From Mesorhizobium wenxiniae (GTDB taxonomy: Bacteria > Pseudomonadota > Alphaproteobacteria > Rhizobiales > Rhizobiaceae): DNA of 64,000 bases. Position 1 is the stretch's first letter. Each line of letters begins with the position of its first letter. The notes beneath the pieces were generated by a model. That model was not told the DNA's origin, searched no databases, and saw only the letters and a list, made by a program, of their open reading frames with translations. The position numbers were made by a program, and so were the translations under genes. The stretch is from NCBI RefSeq assembly GCF_002284535.1, contig NZ_NPKH01000011.1, forward strand, positions 385,115 through 449,114, in the 5' to 3' direction. Of this stretch, positions 26,910 to 37,029 are shown one piece after another.

Positions 26910-27880
26910 CGATGACAGCCGGCCCTGCCGTAATCCTCCACACCAACGCGCCGGCGGTGGCGATGAAGCTGTTGCGGGACAAGCATCCGGGGCTGTCGGT
27001 CTATCCTTGTGACAGCTACGCCGGCCTGGCCGCCTTGATAGAAGAGACAAAGGCCGAGATCGTCTACTCGGTGCGCTTCGACGGCACCGCGCGCTTTCCG
27101 CGTTCCGCTCTCCTGGAAAGCCCGACGGTGAAATGGGTGTCGGTCGGCGGGTCGGGGACGGATCATTTGGGTCCCTGGAACCCCGAAAAAGTGACGGTGA
27201 CGAACGCCACCGGTGTCGCGGCCGATATGATGGCCGAGTACGCACTGGGGGCGATGCTGTCGTTCTCGCTGGGTCTTCGAAATTTCGCCAGGCATCAGCG
27301 CGCGCGGACATGGATCACTGGGGCGGTCGAGCCGATCCAGGGCAAGACCTTGCTGCTGCTCGGCCTCGGCAGGACCGGGCAGGCATTGGCCCGGCGCGCC
27401 AAGGCCCTGGGGCTGACGACGCTCGGCGTGCGTGCGCATCCCAGGCCAACCGCCGATGTCGACGAGGTTCACGGCATCGAGGCATTGCCGGGGCTTTGGG
27501 GCCGGGCCGACTTCATCACCTGTTGCGTGCCGCTGCTGGAGGCGACGCGCGGGCTGATCGGCGCTGCGGCGTTTGCCGCGATGAAGCCGTCGGCGGTGCT
27601 CATCGACGTTTCGCGTGGCGGCGTCGTCGATGAGGCAGCACTGCTGTCGGCGCTCGACGGCGGCCGCATCAAAGGCGCCGCGCTCGATGTCTTTTCGACC
27701 GAGCCGCTGCCGGCGGATCACCCACTTTGGCGGTATGAGAACGTGATCGTCACGCCGCATTGCTCGTCGGTCTATGAAGGCTGGGAGGAGAAAGCGCTGG
27801 ATATGTTCGCAGACAATCTCAGCCGCTATCGGCGCGGCGAAAAGCTGCTCGGCGTTGTCGATCCAATGCGCGGCTATTGA
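26906..27880 (+). CDS. D-isomer-specific 2-hydroxyacid dehydrogenase family protein
   Basis: The 324-residue protein has the NAD-binding motif LGLGRTGQALARR (about 151-163). The catalytic Arg is in the IDVSRGGVVDE stretch, Glu-Pro follows in STEPLPADHPLW, and His lies in VTPHCSS. It would reduce 2-keto acids or oxidise D-2-hydroxy acids. GTG 26906 overlaps the previous stop; ATG 26912 is an alternative start. It lies in a run with a ProC-like protein and a D-amino acid oxidase-like protein, which can yield such keto acids. Confidence 0.88.
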   Translation: MTMTAGPAVILHTNAPAVAMKLLRDKHPGLSVYPCDSYAGLAALIEETKAEIVYSVRFDGTARFPRSALLESPTVKWVSVGGSGTDHLGPWNPEKVTVTNATGVAADMMAEYALGAMLSFSLGLRNFARHQRARTWITGAVEPIQGKTLLLLGLGRTGQALARRAKALGLTTLGVRAHPRPTADVDEVHGIEALPGLWGRADFITCCVPLLEATRGLIGAAAFAAMKPSAVLIDVSRGGVVDEAALLSALDGGRIKGAALDVFSTEPLPADHPLWRYENVIVTPHCSSVYEGWEEKALDMFADNLSRYRRGEKLLGVVDPMRGY

Positions 27881-27882
27881 CG

Positions 27883-29061
27883 ATGAAGTCTCCCGACAGC
27901 GCCTCGATCCAGGAAGCCGAGATCGCGATCATCGGCGGCGGCATTGCCGGAGCGAGTGCGGCCTATGAGCTGGCGGCGGTCTCGTCGGTCATCCTGCTCG
28001 AGCGCGAAAGCCATTGCGGCTACCATTCCACCGGCCGGTCGGCCGCGAGTTTTACGGAGAATTACGGCAACGCCGTCATCCGACGGCTGGCGATCGCCAG
28101 CCGGTCTTTTCTCGAAGCGCCGCCCGAGGGCTTTTGCGATCATCCGTTGATGCTCCCGCGTGGCATGCTGACCATCGCGCGCCAGGACCAGCTGGGCCGG
28201 CTTGAAGAGGAACTCGAAAAGGCCCGCCAATTTGTGCCGTCGATCCATCGGGTCAGCCCCGAAGAGGCGTTGGCCCGCGTGCCGGTGCTGCGAGCCGATT
28301 ATGTCGCCGGTGCGATCGTCGAACCCGGCTGTCGCGAGATCGACGTCAACGAGCTTCATCAGGGTTTCCTGCGCACTGCGCGCAAGCGCGGCGGCCGGAT
28401 CGTCACCAATGCAGGCGTCGACGCGATCGAGCGGCACAAGGATCGCTGGATCCTGCAGACGAGCCAGGGACTGTTCGCCGCGCCCATCCTCGTCAATGCG
28501 GCCGGCGCCTGGGCGGACAGGATCGCTGCGTTGGCCAAAATTGCGCCGATCGGTCTGGTGCCGAAGCGCCGCACTGCGTTCCATGTCGCAGCACCGGATG
28601 GCGTCTCCATTGCCGGCTGGCCGCTGGTCAACGATGTCGGCGAGGAATTCTACTTCAAGCCGGACGCCGGCCGGATTTTCGTCTCGCCGGCAGATGCGAC
28701 CCCAAGCGAGCCGATGGACGCTTATCCCGACGATTTCGACGTCGCCGTCGGCGTCGATCGGCTGCAGCGGGCGACGACGATCGACGTGCGCCGGATAGAA
28801 CATCAATGGGCGGGCCTGCGCAGCTTTGTCAGCGACGCCTCGCCGGTGGTCGGCTTCGACGCCAAGGCCGAGGGTTTTTTCTGGCTGGCGGGCCAGGGCG
28901 GCTACGGCATCAAGACATCGCCGGCGCTGGCCAGGGCATGTCGCGATCTGATCCGCACCGGACGCTTGCCGGATGAACTGTTGCGCCAAGGCATCGAGCC
29001 GGGTGATCTTGCGCCTGGCCGGATCGGGGCGACATCCGCGCCGGAGGAAAAAGCATCGTGA
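27883..29061 (+). CDS. FAD-dependent oxidoreductase (D-amino acid oxidase/dehydrogenase family)
   Basis: The 392-residue protein starts with the FAD dinucleotide motif IIGGGIAGASAAYE (about 16-29), followed by ERESHCGYHSTGRSAA. The C-terminal FWLAGQGGYGIKTSPA motif closes the FAD site. This pattern fits DAO-type enzymes such as D-arginine dehydrogenase. The ATG at 27883 is chosen over TTG 27877. Its stop overlaps the GTG start of a broken RidA gene. RidA removes enamine intermediates from such oxidations, which supports an amino acid substrate. Confidence 0.88.
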   Translation: MKSPDSASIQEAEIAIIGGGIAGASAAYELAAVSSVILLERESHCGYHSTGRSAASFTENYGNAVIRRLAIASRSFLEAPPEGFCDHPLMLPRGMLTIARQDQLGRLEEELEKARQFVPSIHRVSPEEALARVPVLRADYVAGAIVEPGCREIDVNELHQGFLRTARKRGGRIVTNAGVDAIERHKDRWILQTSQGLFAAPILVNAAGAWADRIAALAKIAPIGLVPKRRTAFHVAAPDGVSIAGWPLVNDVGEEFYFKPDAGRIFVSPADATPSEPMDAYPDDFDVAVGVDRLQRATTIDVRRIEHQWAGLRSFVSDASPVVGFDAKAEGFFWLAGQGGYGIKTSPALARACRDLIRTGRLPDELLRQGIEPGDLAPGRIGATSAPEEKAS

Positions 29062-29425
29062 GCAAGGACCGAACGCTTCGAGAATGGCCCACGCTTCTGC
29101 CGCGTGCTCAGCCACATGGCATTGTCTATCTGGGGCATTGTCTATCTGGCCGGCATGACGGCCGATGATCTGTCCGGCGACACCACGCAGCAGACGCGCG
29201 ACGTGCTCGCCAAGATCGACGCCTATCTGGCGAAGGCCGGCAGCGACAAGACCAGGATCCTGAGCGCCACGGGTATGGCTGCGCGACATTGCCGACTTCG
29301 ACAAGATGAACGCCGCCTGGGATGCCTGGATCGACAAAAGCGCCATGCCGGTGCGGGCAACGGTCGAAGCCCGGCTCGCCGGCGACGGCTATCGCGTCGA
29401 GATCATGGTGACCGCTGCAGCCTGA
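29058..29425 (+). pseudogene. disrupted RidA/YjgF-family gene
   Basis: RidA hydrolyses reactive enamine/imine intermediates. The remnant has HGIVYLAGMTADD, RDVLAKIDAYLAKAGSDK, then WLRDIADFDKMNAAWDAW and VRATVEARLAGDGYRVEI, but in more than one frame. An exact 16-bp tandem duplication (29118-29133 and 29134-29149) shifts the frame near the start. An extra G near 29271 breaks it again before WLRDIADF. The N-terminal codons look split as well. The GTG at 29058 with GGAGG upstream was probably the start. Confidence 0.82.
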
Positions 29426-29452
29426 ACTGCGATCTATTGGGGAGACGACGCC

Positions 29453-30361
29453 ATGGCTCGAGACCTGACCATCGCGGTCTGCCAGACCGGCCCGATACAG
29501 AAAAGCGCGCAACGGTCCGAAACGGTGGACCGGCTGGTCGCGCTTCTGGAAAGAGCGGCGGCCGCCGGCGCTGAAATCGCGGTGTTTCCCGAACTGGCGC
29601 TGACAACCTTCTTTCCGCGCTGGCGGATCGACGACCAGGCCGAGATCGAGGCGTTCTTCGAGCCCGCCATGCCGGGCCCGCAGACGCAGCGCCTTTACGA
29701 CACCGCGGCGCGGCTCAAGATAGGCTTCGCGCTCGGATATGCCGAGCTGACGCGCGTCGACGGGGGCCGCTTCAATACGATGGATCTGGTCGGGCAGGAC
29801 GGCAAGCTTGTCGGGCGCTATCGCAAAATCCATGTGCCGGGATCAAGTGAGCCGGAACCGGGCACGACCGTGCATCTCGAGCGACGTTATTTCGAGCCCG
29901 GCAATCTCGGCTTTCCGGTCTTCGTCTATCGCGGCGTGCGCGTCGGCATGGCCATCTGCAACGACCGGCGCTGGCCGGAGACCTACCGCATGCTCTGCCT
30001 CAACGGCGCCGAAATTGTCCTGATCGGCTACAACACGCCGCTGCTGCTCGATGAGGCGCCGGCGCTGGCGCATCTGCGCATGTTCCACAACCATCTGCCG
30101 ATGCAGGCCGGCGCCTATCAGAACACGGTCTGGGTCGCGGCAGCGGCCAAGGCCGGCGTCGAGGACGGCCAGGCCTTGATCGGCGGCTCCTGCATCATCG
30201 CACCGACCGGCGAAATCGCAGCGCAGGCGATATCGCTCGACGACGAGGTGATCGTCCATCGCGCCGATCTCGACCTCATCGCCGTCTGCCGCAAGGTGAA
30301 TTTCGATTTCGCCAGATATCGCCGGCCCGACCAATATCGGCTGATCGCGGATCAGGTTTAA
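29453..30361 (+). CDS. N-carbamoyl-D-amino-acid hydrolase-like carbon-nitrogen hydrolase
   Basis: The 302-residue nitrilase-superfamily amidase has the Glu-Lys-Cys triad: Glu47 in VFPELAL, Lys125 in RYRKIHVPG, and Cys169 in MAICNDRRWPE. The PGSSEPEPG loop and RRWPETYR motif are typical of D-carbamoylases. The enzyme would release D-amino acids, CO2 and ammonia from N-carbamoyl-D-amino acids, the product of hydantoinase. It ends the amino-acid gene run. A 154-bp duplicate of its 3' end sits at 31517. Confidence 0.9.
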   Translation: MARDLTIAVCQTGPIQKSAQRSETVDRLVALLERAAAAGAEIAVFPELALTTFFPRWRIDDQAEIEAFFEPAMPGPQTQRLYDTAARLKIGFALGYAELTRVDGGRFNTMDLVGQDGKLVGRYRKIHVPGSSEPEPGTTVHLERRYFEPGNLGFPVFVYRGVRVGMAICNDRRWPETYRMLCLNGAEIVLIGYNTPLLLDEAPALAHLRMFHNHLPMQAGAYQNTVWVAAAAKAGVEDGQALIGGSCIIAPTGEIAAQAISLDDEVIVHRADLDLIAVCRKVNFDFARYRRPDQYRLIADQV

Positions 30362-30540
30362 GGTGACAGGCGCTGACGTTCGCTGTTCCGTTATTGCGTT
30401 AAGATCACAGGGCTTCGAACCTAGTTCCTCTGCACAGAGGATTTGGTTCTTAGACCGAGCCTGAAAGCGCCTGGGACGGTCGTCGGCCGGCCTCCAGCCG
30501 CCATCTCTGACGCTGGCGATTGGGCATAAGTCACCACGAC

Positions 30541-31064
30541 TTCGTCATCCCAGGGCGGATCAAGGAGCGAAGCGACGCGGCGCAGACCCTGGGATCCATT
30601 CCGTTACCTCAGCCGAAGAATGCAGCGGCTCAGAACGGTGCTTGTATTCGCAACGGTGCGAGCTACCCTCCCTCCATGACCGGCTATGCCTATATGACCG
30701 CGAGCCAGAAGCGCGGCACGATCTATATCGGTGTCACCAATGATCTTGGCCGCCGCATGCCGGAGCACAAATCTGGCGAAGGCTCGCGCTTCACGAGCCG
30801 CTACGGCGTGCAGCGTCTGGTCTGGTACGAAGAACATTTCGACATTCGCGATGCTATCCAGCGCGAGAAGTCGCTGAAGCGTTGGCCGCGCCAATGGAAG
30901 ATCGAGCTGATCGAGAAGGCCAATCCAGAGTGGTTCGAGCTTTTTCGCGGAACGGGGTGGTAGCGTTCGATTCTGGTCCGCCGGAGCACTGCCGCGAGGT
31001 AACGGCATGGATCCCAGGGTCTGCGCGCGTCGCTTCGCTCCTTGCTCCGCCCTGGGATGACGAA
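30541..31064. repeat. 70-bp inverted repeats bracketing a GIY-YIG gene
   Basis: The left arm 30541-30610 and right arm 30996-31064 are inverted copies matching at about 67 of 70 positions, with two substitutions and one indel. Each arm also has its own hairpin, ATCCCAGGG facing CCCTGGGAT. The GIY-YIG gene 30676-30963 sits between them. Related arms occur at 12167-12573 and, singly, at 31475-31522. Outside the gene, 30362-30675 and 30964-31171 hold only these repeats and no further coding sequence. Confidence 0.85.
30676..30963 (+). CDS. GIY-YIG family endonuclease (COG2827-like)
   Basis: The 95-residue single-domain nuclease has YAYMTAS and TIYIGVTNDLGRR in place of the GIY...YIG core, a following His/Arg region (PEHKSGEGSRFTSRY), and REKSLKRWPRQWKIELIE with the conserved metal-binding glutamate. 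It ends NPEWFEL, as usual in the COG2827 group. It lies inside 70-bp inverted repeats and has no operon partner. Whether it acts on those repeats is unknown. Confidence 0.9.
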   Translation: MTGYAYMTASQKRGTIYIGVTNDLGRRMPEHKSGEGSRFTSRYGVQRLVWYEEHFDIRDAIQREKSLKRWPRQWKIELIEKANPEWFELFRGTGW

Positions 31065-31171
31065 GAGAGGGGTGCTTCGGCTAATCCTAGATGTTTGCGA
31101 CCTGCCACTGACAGGAATCATCGACGTTCGCTGCCGATCGGCTCGACCTGCCAAACTACTGTGTCGAGGAA

Positions 31172-31370
31172 CTAAGCCCTCAGCCTCACCCCGTCAGGGT
31201 CGAAGAACGGCATCGCAGACACCACCGCGCGTGTCGGCGCGCCTTCGATGTCGATGCTGAGCACCGTTCCGATCTGCGTGAACGGCAGCCGCAGATGCGC
31301 GGTCGCCAGCAGCTTGCCCGAGGAATAGCCATGGTCGCTGTAGGTGACGACGCCGGCATCCTCGCCGGCT
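31172..31370 (-). pseudogene. C-terminal fragment of a GcvT/dimethylglycine dehydrogenase-like gene
   Basis: Minus-strand reading gives GEDAGVVTYSDHGYSSGKL, then LATAHLRLPFTQIGTVLSI and a closing AMPFFDPDGVRLRA before TAG at 31172. This is the C-terminal beta-barrel of aminomethyltransferase-type proteins (DMGDH, sarcosine dehydrogenase, GcvT). The upstream part of that gene is missing and the neighbouring sequence belongs to another rearrangement. Confidence 0.65.
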
Positions 31371-31474
31371 TCACGGTGACATTGGTGACGCTGAATCGGC
31401 GCCTCGGCGACGGCCGGCGCAGGTTACATGTGCGTGCGTTGTATACCTTGGCGATTGGCGGAAACGCCTATCGC

Positions 31475-31522
31475 TTCGTCATCCTCCTGGGGCGGAGCAA
31501 GGAGCGCAGCGACGCGGCGCAG
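31475..31522. repeat. single arm of the GIY-YIG-flanking repeat
   Basis: The sequence repeats the arm family TTCGTCATCC...GGAGCAAGGAGCG and ends in GCGCAG, where the duplicated amidase segment begins. It shares the breakpoint tract GCGCAGGCGA with the intact amidase gene (30221-30230). Confidence 0.7.
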
Positions 31523-31670
31523 GCGATGTCGCTCGACGACGAGGTGATCGTCCATCGCGCCGATCTCGACCTGATCGCCGTCTGCCGCAAGGTGAATTTC
31601 GATTTCGCCAGATATCGCCGGCCCGACCAATACCGGCCGATCGCGGATCAGGTTTGAGGTGACAGCGCTG
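31517..31670 (+). pseudogene. duplicated 3' end of the N-carbamoyl hydrolase gene
   Basis: The segment matches 30221-30375 with only about six differences in 155 bp, including the stop changed from TAA to TGA. It encodes the same last 40 or so residues (DEVIVHRADLDLIAVCRKVN onwards), with one Leu-to-Pro change. It has no start and follows directly on a repeat arm, so it is a non-functional duplicate. Confidence 0.9.
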
Positions 31671-31673
31671 GTG

Positions 31674-33487
<1,814 letters not shown>

Positions 33488-33491
<4 letters not shown>

Positions 33492-34432
33492 TCGAAGACG
33501 CAGCGCGGGAAGTAGAACGACACCACCCAGTTCGGCATGTCGACGATCTCGCTGATCCGGAGATCGCCGCAGACCGAAACCAGCATGTAGGCGTCCACCG
33601 GGTCCATTCCGTAGCGGCCGGCAAGCAGGTCGATCATCTGCGAGACCGCTTCTCTGGCGCCGGTCATCAGGTCCGGTCCGATGCCGGTCGTCACCTCATA
33701 GCCCTTGGCGTCGAGATGGCGCGTCACCGGACCCGGCGTGGTGAAGCGCGGCATCTTCAGCTGTGCATTTTTGACCAGGTCGAGCTTGAGCACGACATCC
33801 ATCGGGCTTTCGATCGCCGTGCCGCACACTTCGCCGTCGCCCTGCGCGGCATGCGTGTCGCCAACCGAAAACAGCGCACCCGCCACCTCCACCGGCAGAT
33901 AGAGCGTGGTGCCGGCTGCGAGATCGCGGATGTCGAGATTGCCGCCGACGCGCCTTGGCGGCACCACCGAGTGGAGGCCCATTTCAGCCGGCGCGTTGCC
34001 GATGGTGCCGGCAAACGGTTTCAGGGGCACGCGGGCTTGTCTGCCGAACAGCGCCGGTTCGAGCGAGGCGGCGTCGTATTTCCAGATGTTCAGCGCCGGC
34101 TCCGGGAAGTCGTCGGCGAGCAGGCCGAACCCCGGAATGTTCGCCGTCCAACCGAAGCCCGACGGCTTGAACGCCTCAATTGTGATCTTCAGTGCGTCGC
34201 CCGGCTCGGCACCTTCGACGAAGATGGGCCCGGTGACGGGGTTCACCTTGGCGAAGTCGAGCAAAGCGACGTCGTCCACAGTGCTGTCCAGCGTCAGCTG
34301 GCCACCCGACGCATCGAGGCACTGGAACTCGATCGTCGAACCGGGCGCCACCCGCTCAGTCGGGACAAAGGAATTGTCCCAGCCGAAATGGTGATGGCGC
34401 CCGTGGATGGTGTAGTCGCAGTTATTGCACAT
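33488..34432 (-). CDS. acetamidase/formamidase family protein
   Basis: The 314-residue protein belongs to the FmdA/AmdA family that hydrolyses formamide or acetamide to ammonia and the acid. It shows CLDASGGQLTLDSTVDD, FVEGAEPGDALKI, the SVGDTHAAQGDGEVCG signature and PGPVTRHL. It overlaps the SBP gene by 11 bp and the ATPase by 4 bp. This gene supports the view that the AmiC/AmiR-controlled transporter imports amides. The exact substrate is inferred. Confidence 0.92.
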
Positions 34433-36065
34433 CGGTCACATACACATTGTCGTAGTTGATCGGGATATGGACGGGGTCGACGTAGAGATTGTCGGCGCCG
34501 CCCATCCGAGCCGATTTCATGGTGAAGCGCTGCTCGTTGAAGACCGGCGCCCAGGGCGCGTCTTCCATGATCTTGCGGTAGATCGCGCTCCACATCTTGG
34601 CACGTTCGCCTGATTTGGCCGGATCGACGATCGAGTCGGCCTCCGCCGCCTTGGCGTCGAGATCCTTGTTGCAGTACCACGACCAGTTCCAGCCGCCCGG
34701 AACCGCGCCGGCGCAGCCGAGGATCGGCCCGTAGAAGTTCGACGGATCGGGGAAATCGGCGATCCAGGCCATGCCGCCGGACCAGATCATCGGCGCGCCG
34801 GCCTTGTCGCCGCCGGCTGCGATGACATTGGCCTGCGCGAGCGACTGGATGCTGGCCTTGATGCCGACTGCCGCCAGGTCCTGCTGGATTGCCTGGGCGA
34901 TGCGCGGGTTGGGATCGGTGTTCATGGCGAACAGCTGCGTGTCGAAACCATCGGGATGACCGGCCTCGGCAAGCAAAGCCTTGGCCTTGGCCACGTCATA
35001 GGGATAGCCCTTGAATTCCTTGTCATAGCCGGGCATCGACGGCGGCAGCGGCTGGTTGGCCGGCACCGCGCGGTTGTTGATCAGCTGGACGATACGGTCC
35101 TTGTTGATCGCCATGTTGACCGCTTGCCGCACCTTCACATTGTCGAAGGGCGCCATGGTGGTGTTCATGGTGATGTAGCCGGTGTGCAACTGGCCGCCCT
35201 CGACGACACGGGCCTTCTGCTCGGGATCGGCCATCACCTCCTGGAACTTGGCCGGCGGAATAACGTCGCCGAGCACGTCGATCTCGCCCTTCTGCAGCCG
35301 CAGCAGCGCCACGATCGGCTCCTGGCCGATCTCGAAGCTGATCTTGTCGAGATACGGCAGGCCCTTGTGCCAGTAATCCGGGTTGCGCTCGAAGACGACG
35401 CGCTGGCCGAGCGTCCATTCGGCGAACTTGAAAGCCCCGGTGCCGACCGGATGCTTGCCAAAATCCGCGCCGTATTTCTCGACCTCCTCCTTCGGCACGA
35501 CATGCGAGAAATTGATGGCCATGACATGCAGGAAGGTGGCGTCGGGCCGGGTCAGTTCGAACTTGATCGTGTAGGGATCGACGACGGTGACGCCCGACAA
35601 GCTTTCCGCCTTGCCGGCAGCGACATCGTCATGGCCCTTGATCGAGCCGAAGAAGCCGGCGCCCGGGCTCTGGGTCTTCGGATTGGTGACGCGGTCGAGC
35701 GAATATTTCACGTCGTCGGCGGTCATCTCGCGGCCATTGTGGAACTTCACCCCTTGGCGCAGCTTGAAGGTGACGGTCTTGCCGTCGGGCGCAATCTCGT
35801 AGCTCTCGGCGAGGTCGGGCCGCAGATTGGTGGTGCCCGGCTCGTAGTCCATCAGCCCGTCAAACAGGCTCTTGATCATCGACCAGTTCTGCCAGTCATA
35901 GCCGATGGCCGGATCGAGCGTGGCGACGTCGTCCTTGTAGGTGATGGTGATCGCGCCACCCTGCTTGGCGTTCGGATCGACGGCGTCTTCGGCGCGTACG
36001 CTTGTCATGCCGAGCATCAGCGCGAGTGCCGATACCGCAACGGTGGAGGTCAATAATTTCTTCAT
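34422..36065 (-). CDS. ABC transporter substrate-binding protein (family 5)
   Basis: The 547-residue lipid-free binding protein has a signal peptide cleaved near SVRA-ED (residue about 24). The peptide/nickel family 5 layout follows: PAIGYDWQNWSMIKSLFDGL, LAESYEIAPDGKTVTFKLRQ and KFHNGREMTADDVKYSLDRV. It captures the transported ligand in the periplasm. The start at 36065 is within a normal leader; an upstream ATG was rejected because it would add about 73 residues. It lies between dppB and the formamidase gene. Confidence 0.95.
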   Translation of the reverse strand: MKKLLTSTVAVSALALMLGMTSVRAEDAVDPNAKQGGAITITYKDDVATLDPAIGYDWQNWSMIKSLFDGLMDYEPGTTNLRPDLAESYEIAPDGKTVTFKLRQGVKFHNGREMTADDVKYSLDRVTNPKTQSPGAGFFGSIKGHDDVAAGKAESLSGVTVVDPYTIKFELTRPDATFLHVMAINFSHVVPKEEVEKYGADFGKHPVGTGAFKFAEWTLGQRVVFERNPDYWHKGLPYLDKISFEIGQEPIVALLRLQKGEIDVLGDVIPPAKFQEVMADPEQKARVVEGGQLHTGYITMNTTMAPFDNVKVRQAVNMAINKDRIVQLINNRAVPANQPLPPSMPGYDKEFKGYPYDVAKAKALLAEAGHPDGFDTQLFAMNTDPNPRIAQAIQQDLAAVGIKASIQSLAQANVIAAGGDKAGAPMIWSGGMAWIADFPDPSNFYGPILGCAGAVPGGWNWSWYCNKDLDAKAAEADSIVDPAKSGERAKMWSAIYRKIMEDAPWAPVFNEQRFTMKSARMGGADNLYVDPVHIPINYDNVYVTDVQ

Positions 36066-36108
36066 CTCATGTTCCCTTTCTCTGGTTGTTATCGGTCTTT
36101 TTTGGTTT

Positions 36109-37029
36109 TCATCTGAGCTTGATGCGCGGATCGATGAACGGTGCGACGGTGTCGGCCAGGAGATTGCCGAGCACGATGGCGAAGGCCGAAACCAGGGTGA
36201 CACCCATGATGATCGGAATGTCGACGCGCTGGATGGCCTGCCACGCAAGCTGGCCGATGCCGGGCCAGCCGAACACGCTTTCAACCACCACGATGCCGCC
36301 CATGAAGATGCCGATGTCGATGCCGATCATGGCGATGACCGGCAGGATGGCGTTGGGCAGTGCATGGCGGAATATGATGGCGCCGCGCGCAAGACCCTTG
36401 GCGCGGGCGGTCCGCATATAGTCCTGGCACAGCACGTCAATCATCGACGAGCGCATCATGCGGGCGTACCAGCCGGCGCCGAGGATCCCCATGGTCAGCG
36501 AGGGCAGCACCAAATGGCGCCAGGTGCCGTAGCCGCCGATCGGAAACCAGCCGAGCCGCACGGCGAACACATAGAGGAGCAGCAGGCCGACGACGAATTG
36601 CGGCGCCGAGACGCCGACAAAGGACGCGACCATCAGTGTCTGGTCGGTGGCGGTGCCGCGCCTGACGGCGGCAAGCAGGCCCATCGTCAGGCCGATCGCC
36701 AGCTCGCAAAGGATGGCGCCGACCATCAGCAGCAGGCTTGCCGGCAGCCGCGAGACGATGAGCTCCGTGACCTCGGAACGTTGGATGTAGGAGCGCCCGA
36801 GATCGCCGCTGAGCAGGCTTGTCAGATAGTGCCAGTACTGGATGAAGAAGGGCTGATCGAGACCGAGTTGCCGGCGGATGCTCTCGACTGTCTCGGGTGT
36901 GGCGCTGCGCCCGGCGATCTGGCGGACGGGGTCGGCGGGCAGCAGATAGAGCAGCGCAAAGGTGATCAGCGAGACGCCGAGCAGGATGAGCACGGACTGG
37001 ATAACGCGGCGGCCGAGATAGGCGATCAT
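36109..37029 (-). CDS. ABC transporter permease, DppB type
   Basis: The 306-residue permease has six predicted membrane helices and the conserved EAA-type loop with KGLARGAIIFRHALPNA. It starts MIAYLGRRVIQSVLILLGVS, as in dipeptide permeases. It forms the channel with the DppC-type protein. The start at 37029 overlaps the DppC stop by 4 bp. Confidence 0.95.
   Translation of the reverse strand: MIAYLGRRVIQSVLILLGVSLITFALLYLLPADPVRQIAGRSATPETVESIRRQLGLDQPFFIQYWHYLTSLLSGDLGRSYIQRSEVTELIVSRLPASLLLMVGAILCELAIGLTMGLLAAVRRGTATDQTLMVASFVGVSAPQFVVGLLLLYVFAVRLGWFPIGGYGTWRHLVLPSLTMGILGAGWYARMMRSSMIDVLCQDYMRTARAKGLARGAIIFRHALPNAILPVIAMIGIDIGIFMGGIVVVESVFGWPGIGQLAWQAIQRVDIPIIMGVTLVSAFAIVLGNLLADTVAPFIDPRIKLR

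Noticed and set aside
36066..36108. AmiR leader antiterminator in the gap before the binding-protein gene
   Set aside because: The 43-bp gap has no pair of hexaloop hairpins as ANTAR targets need; the site remains unlocated.
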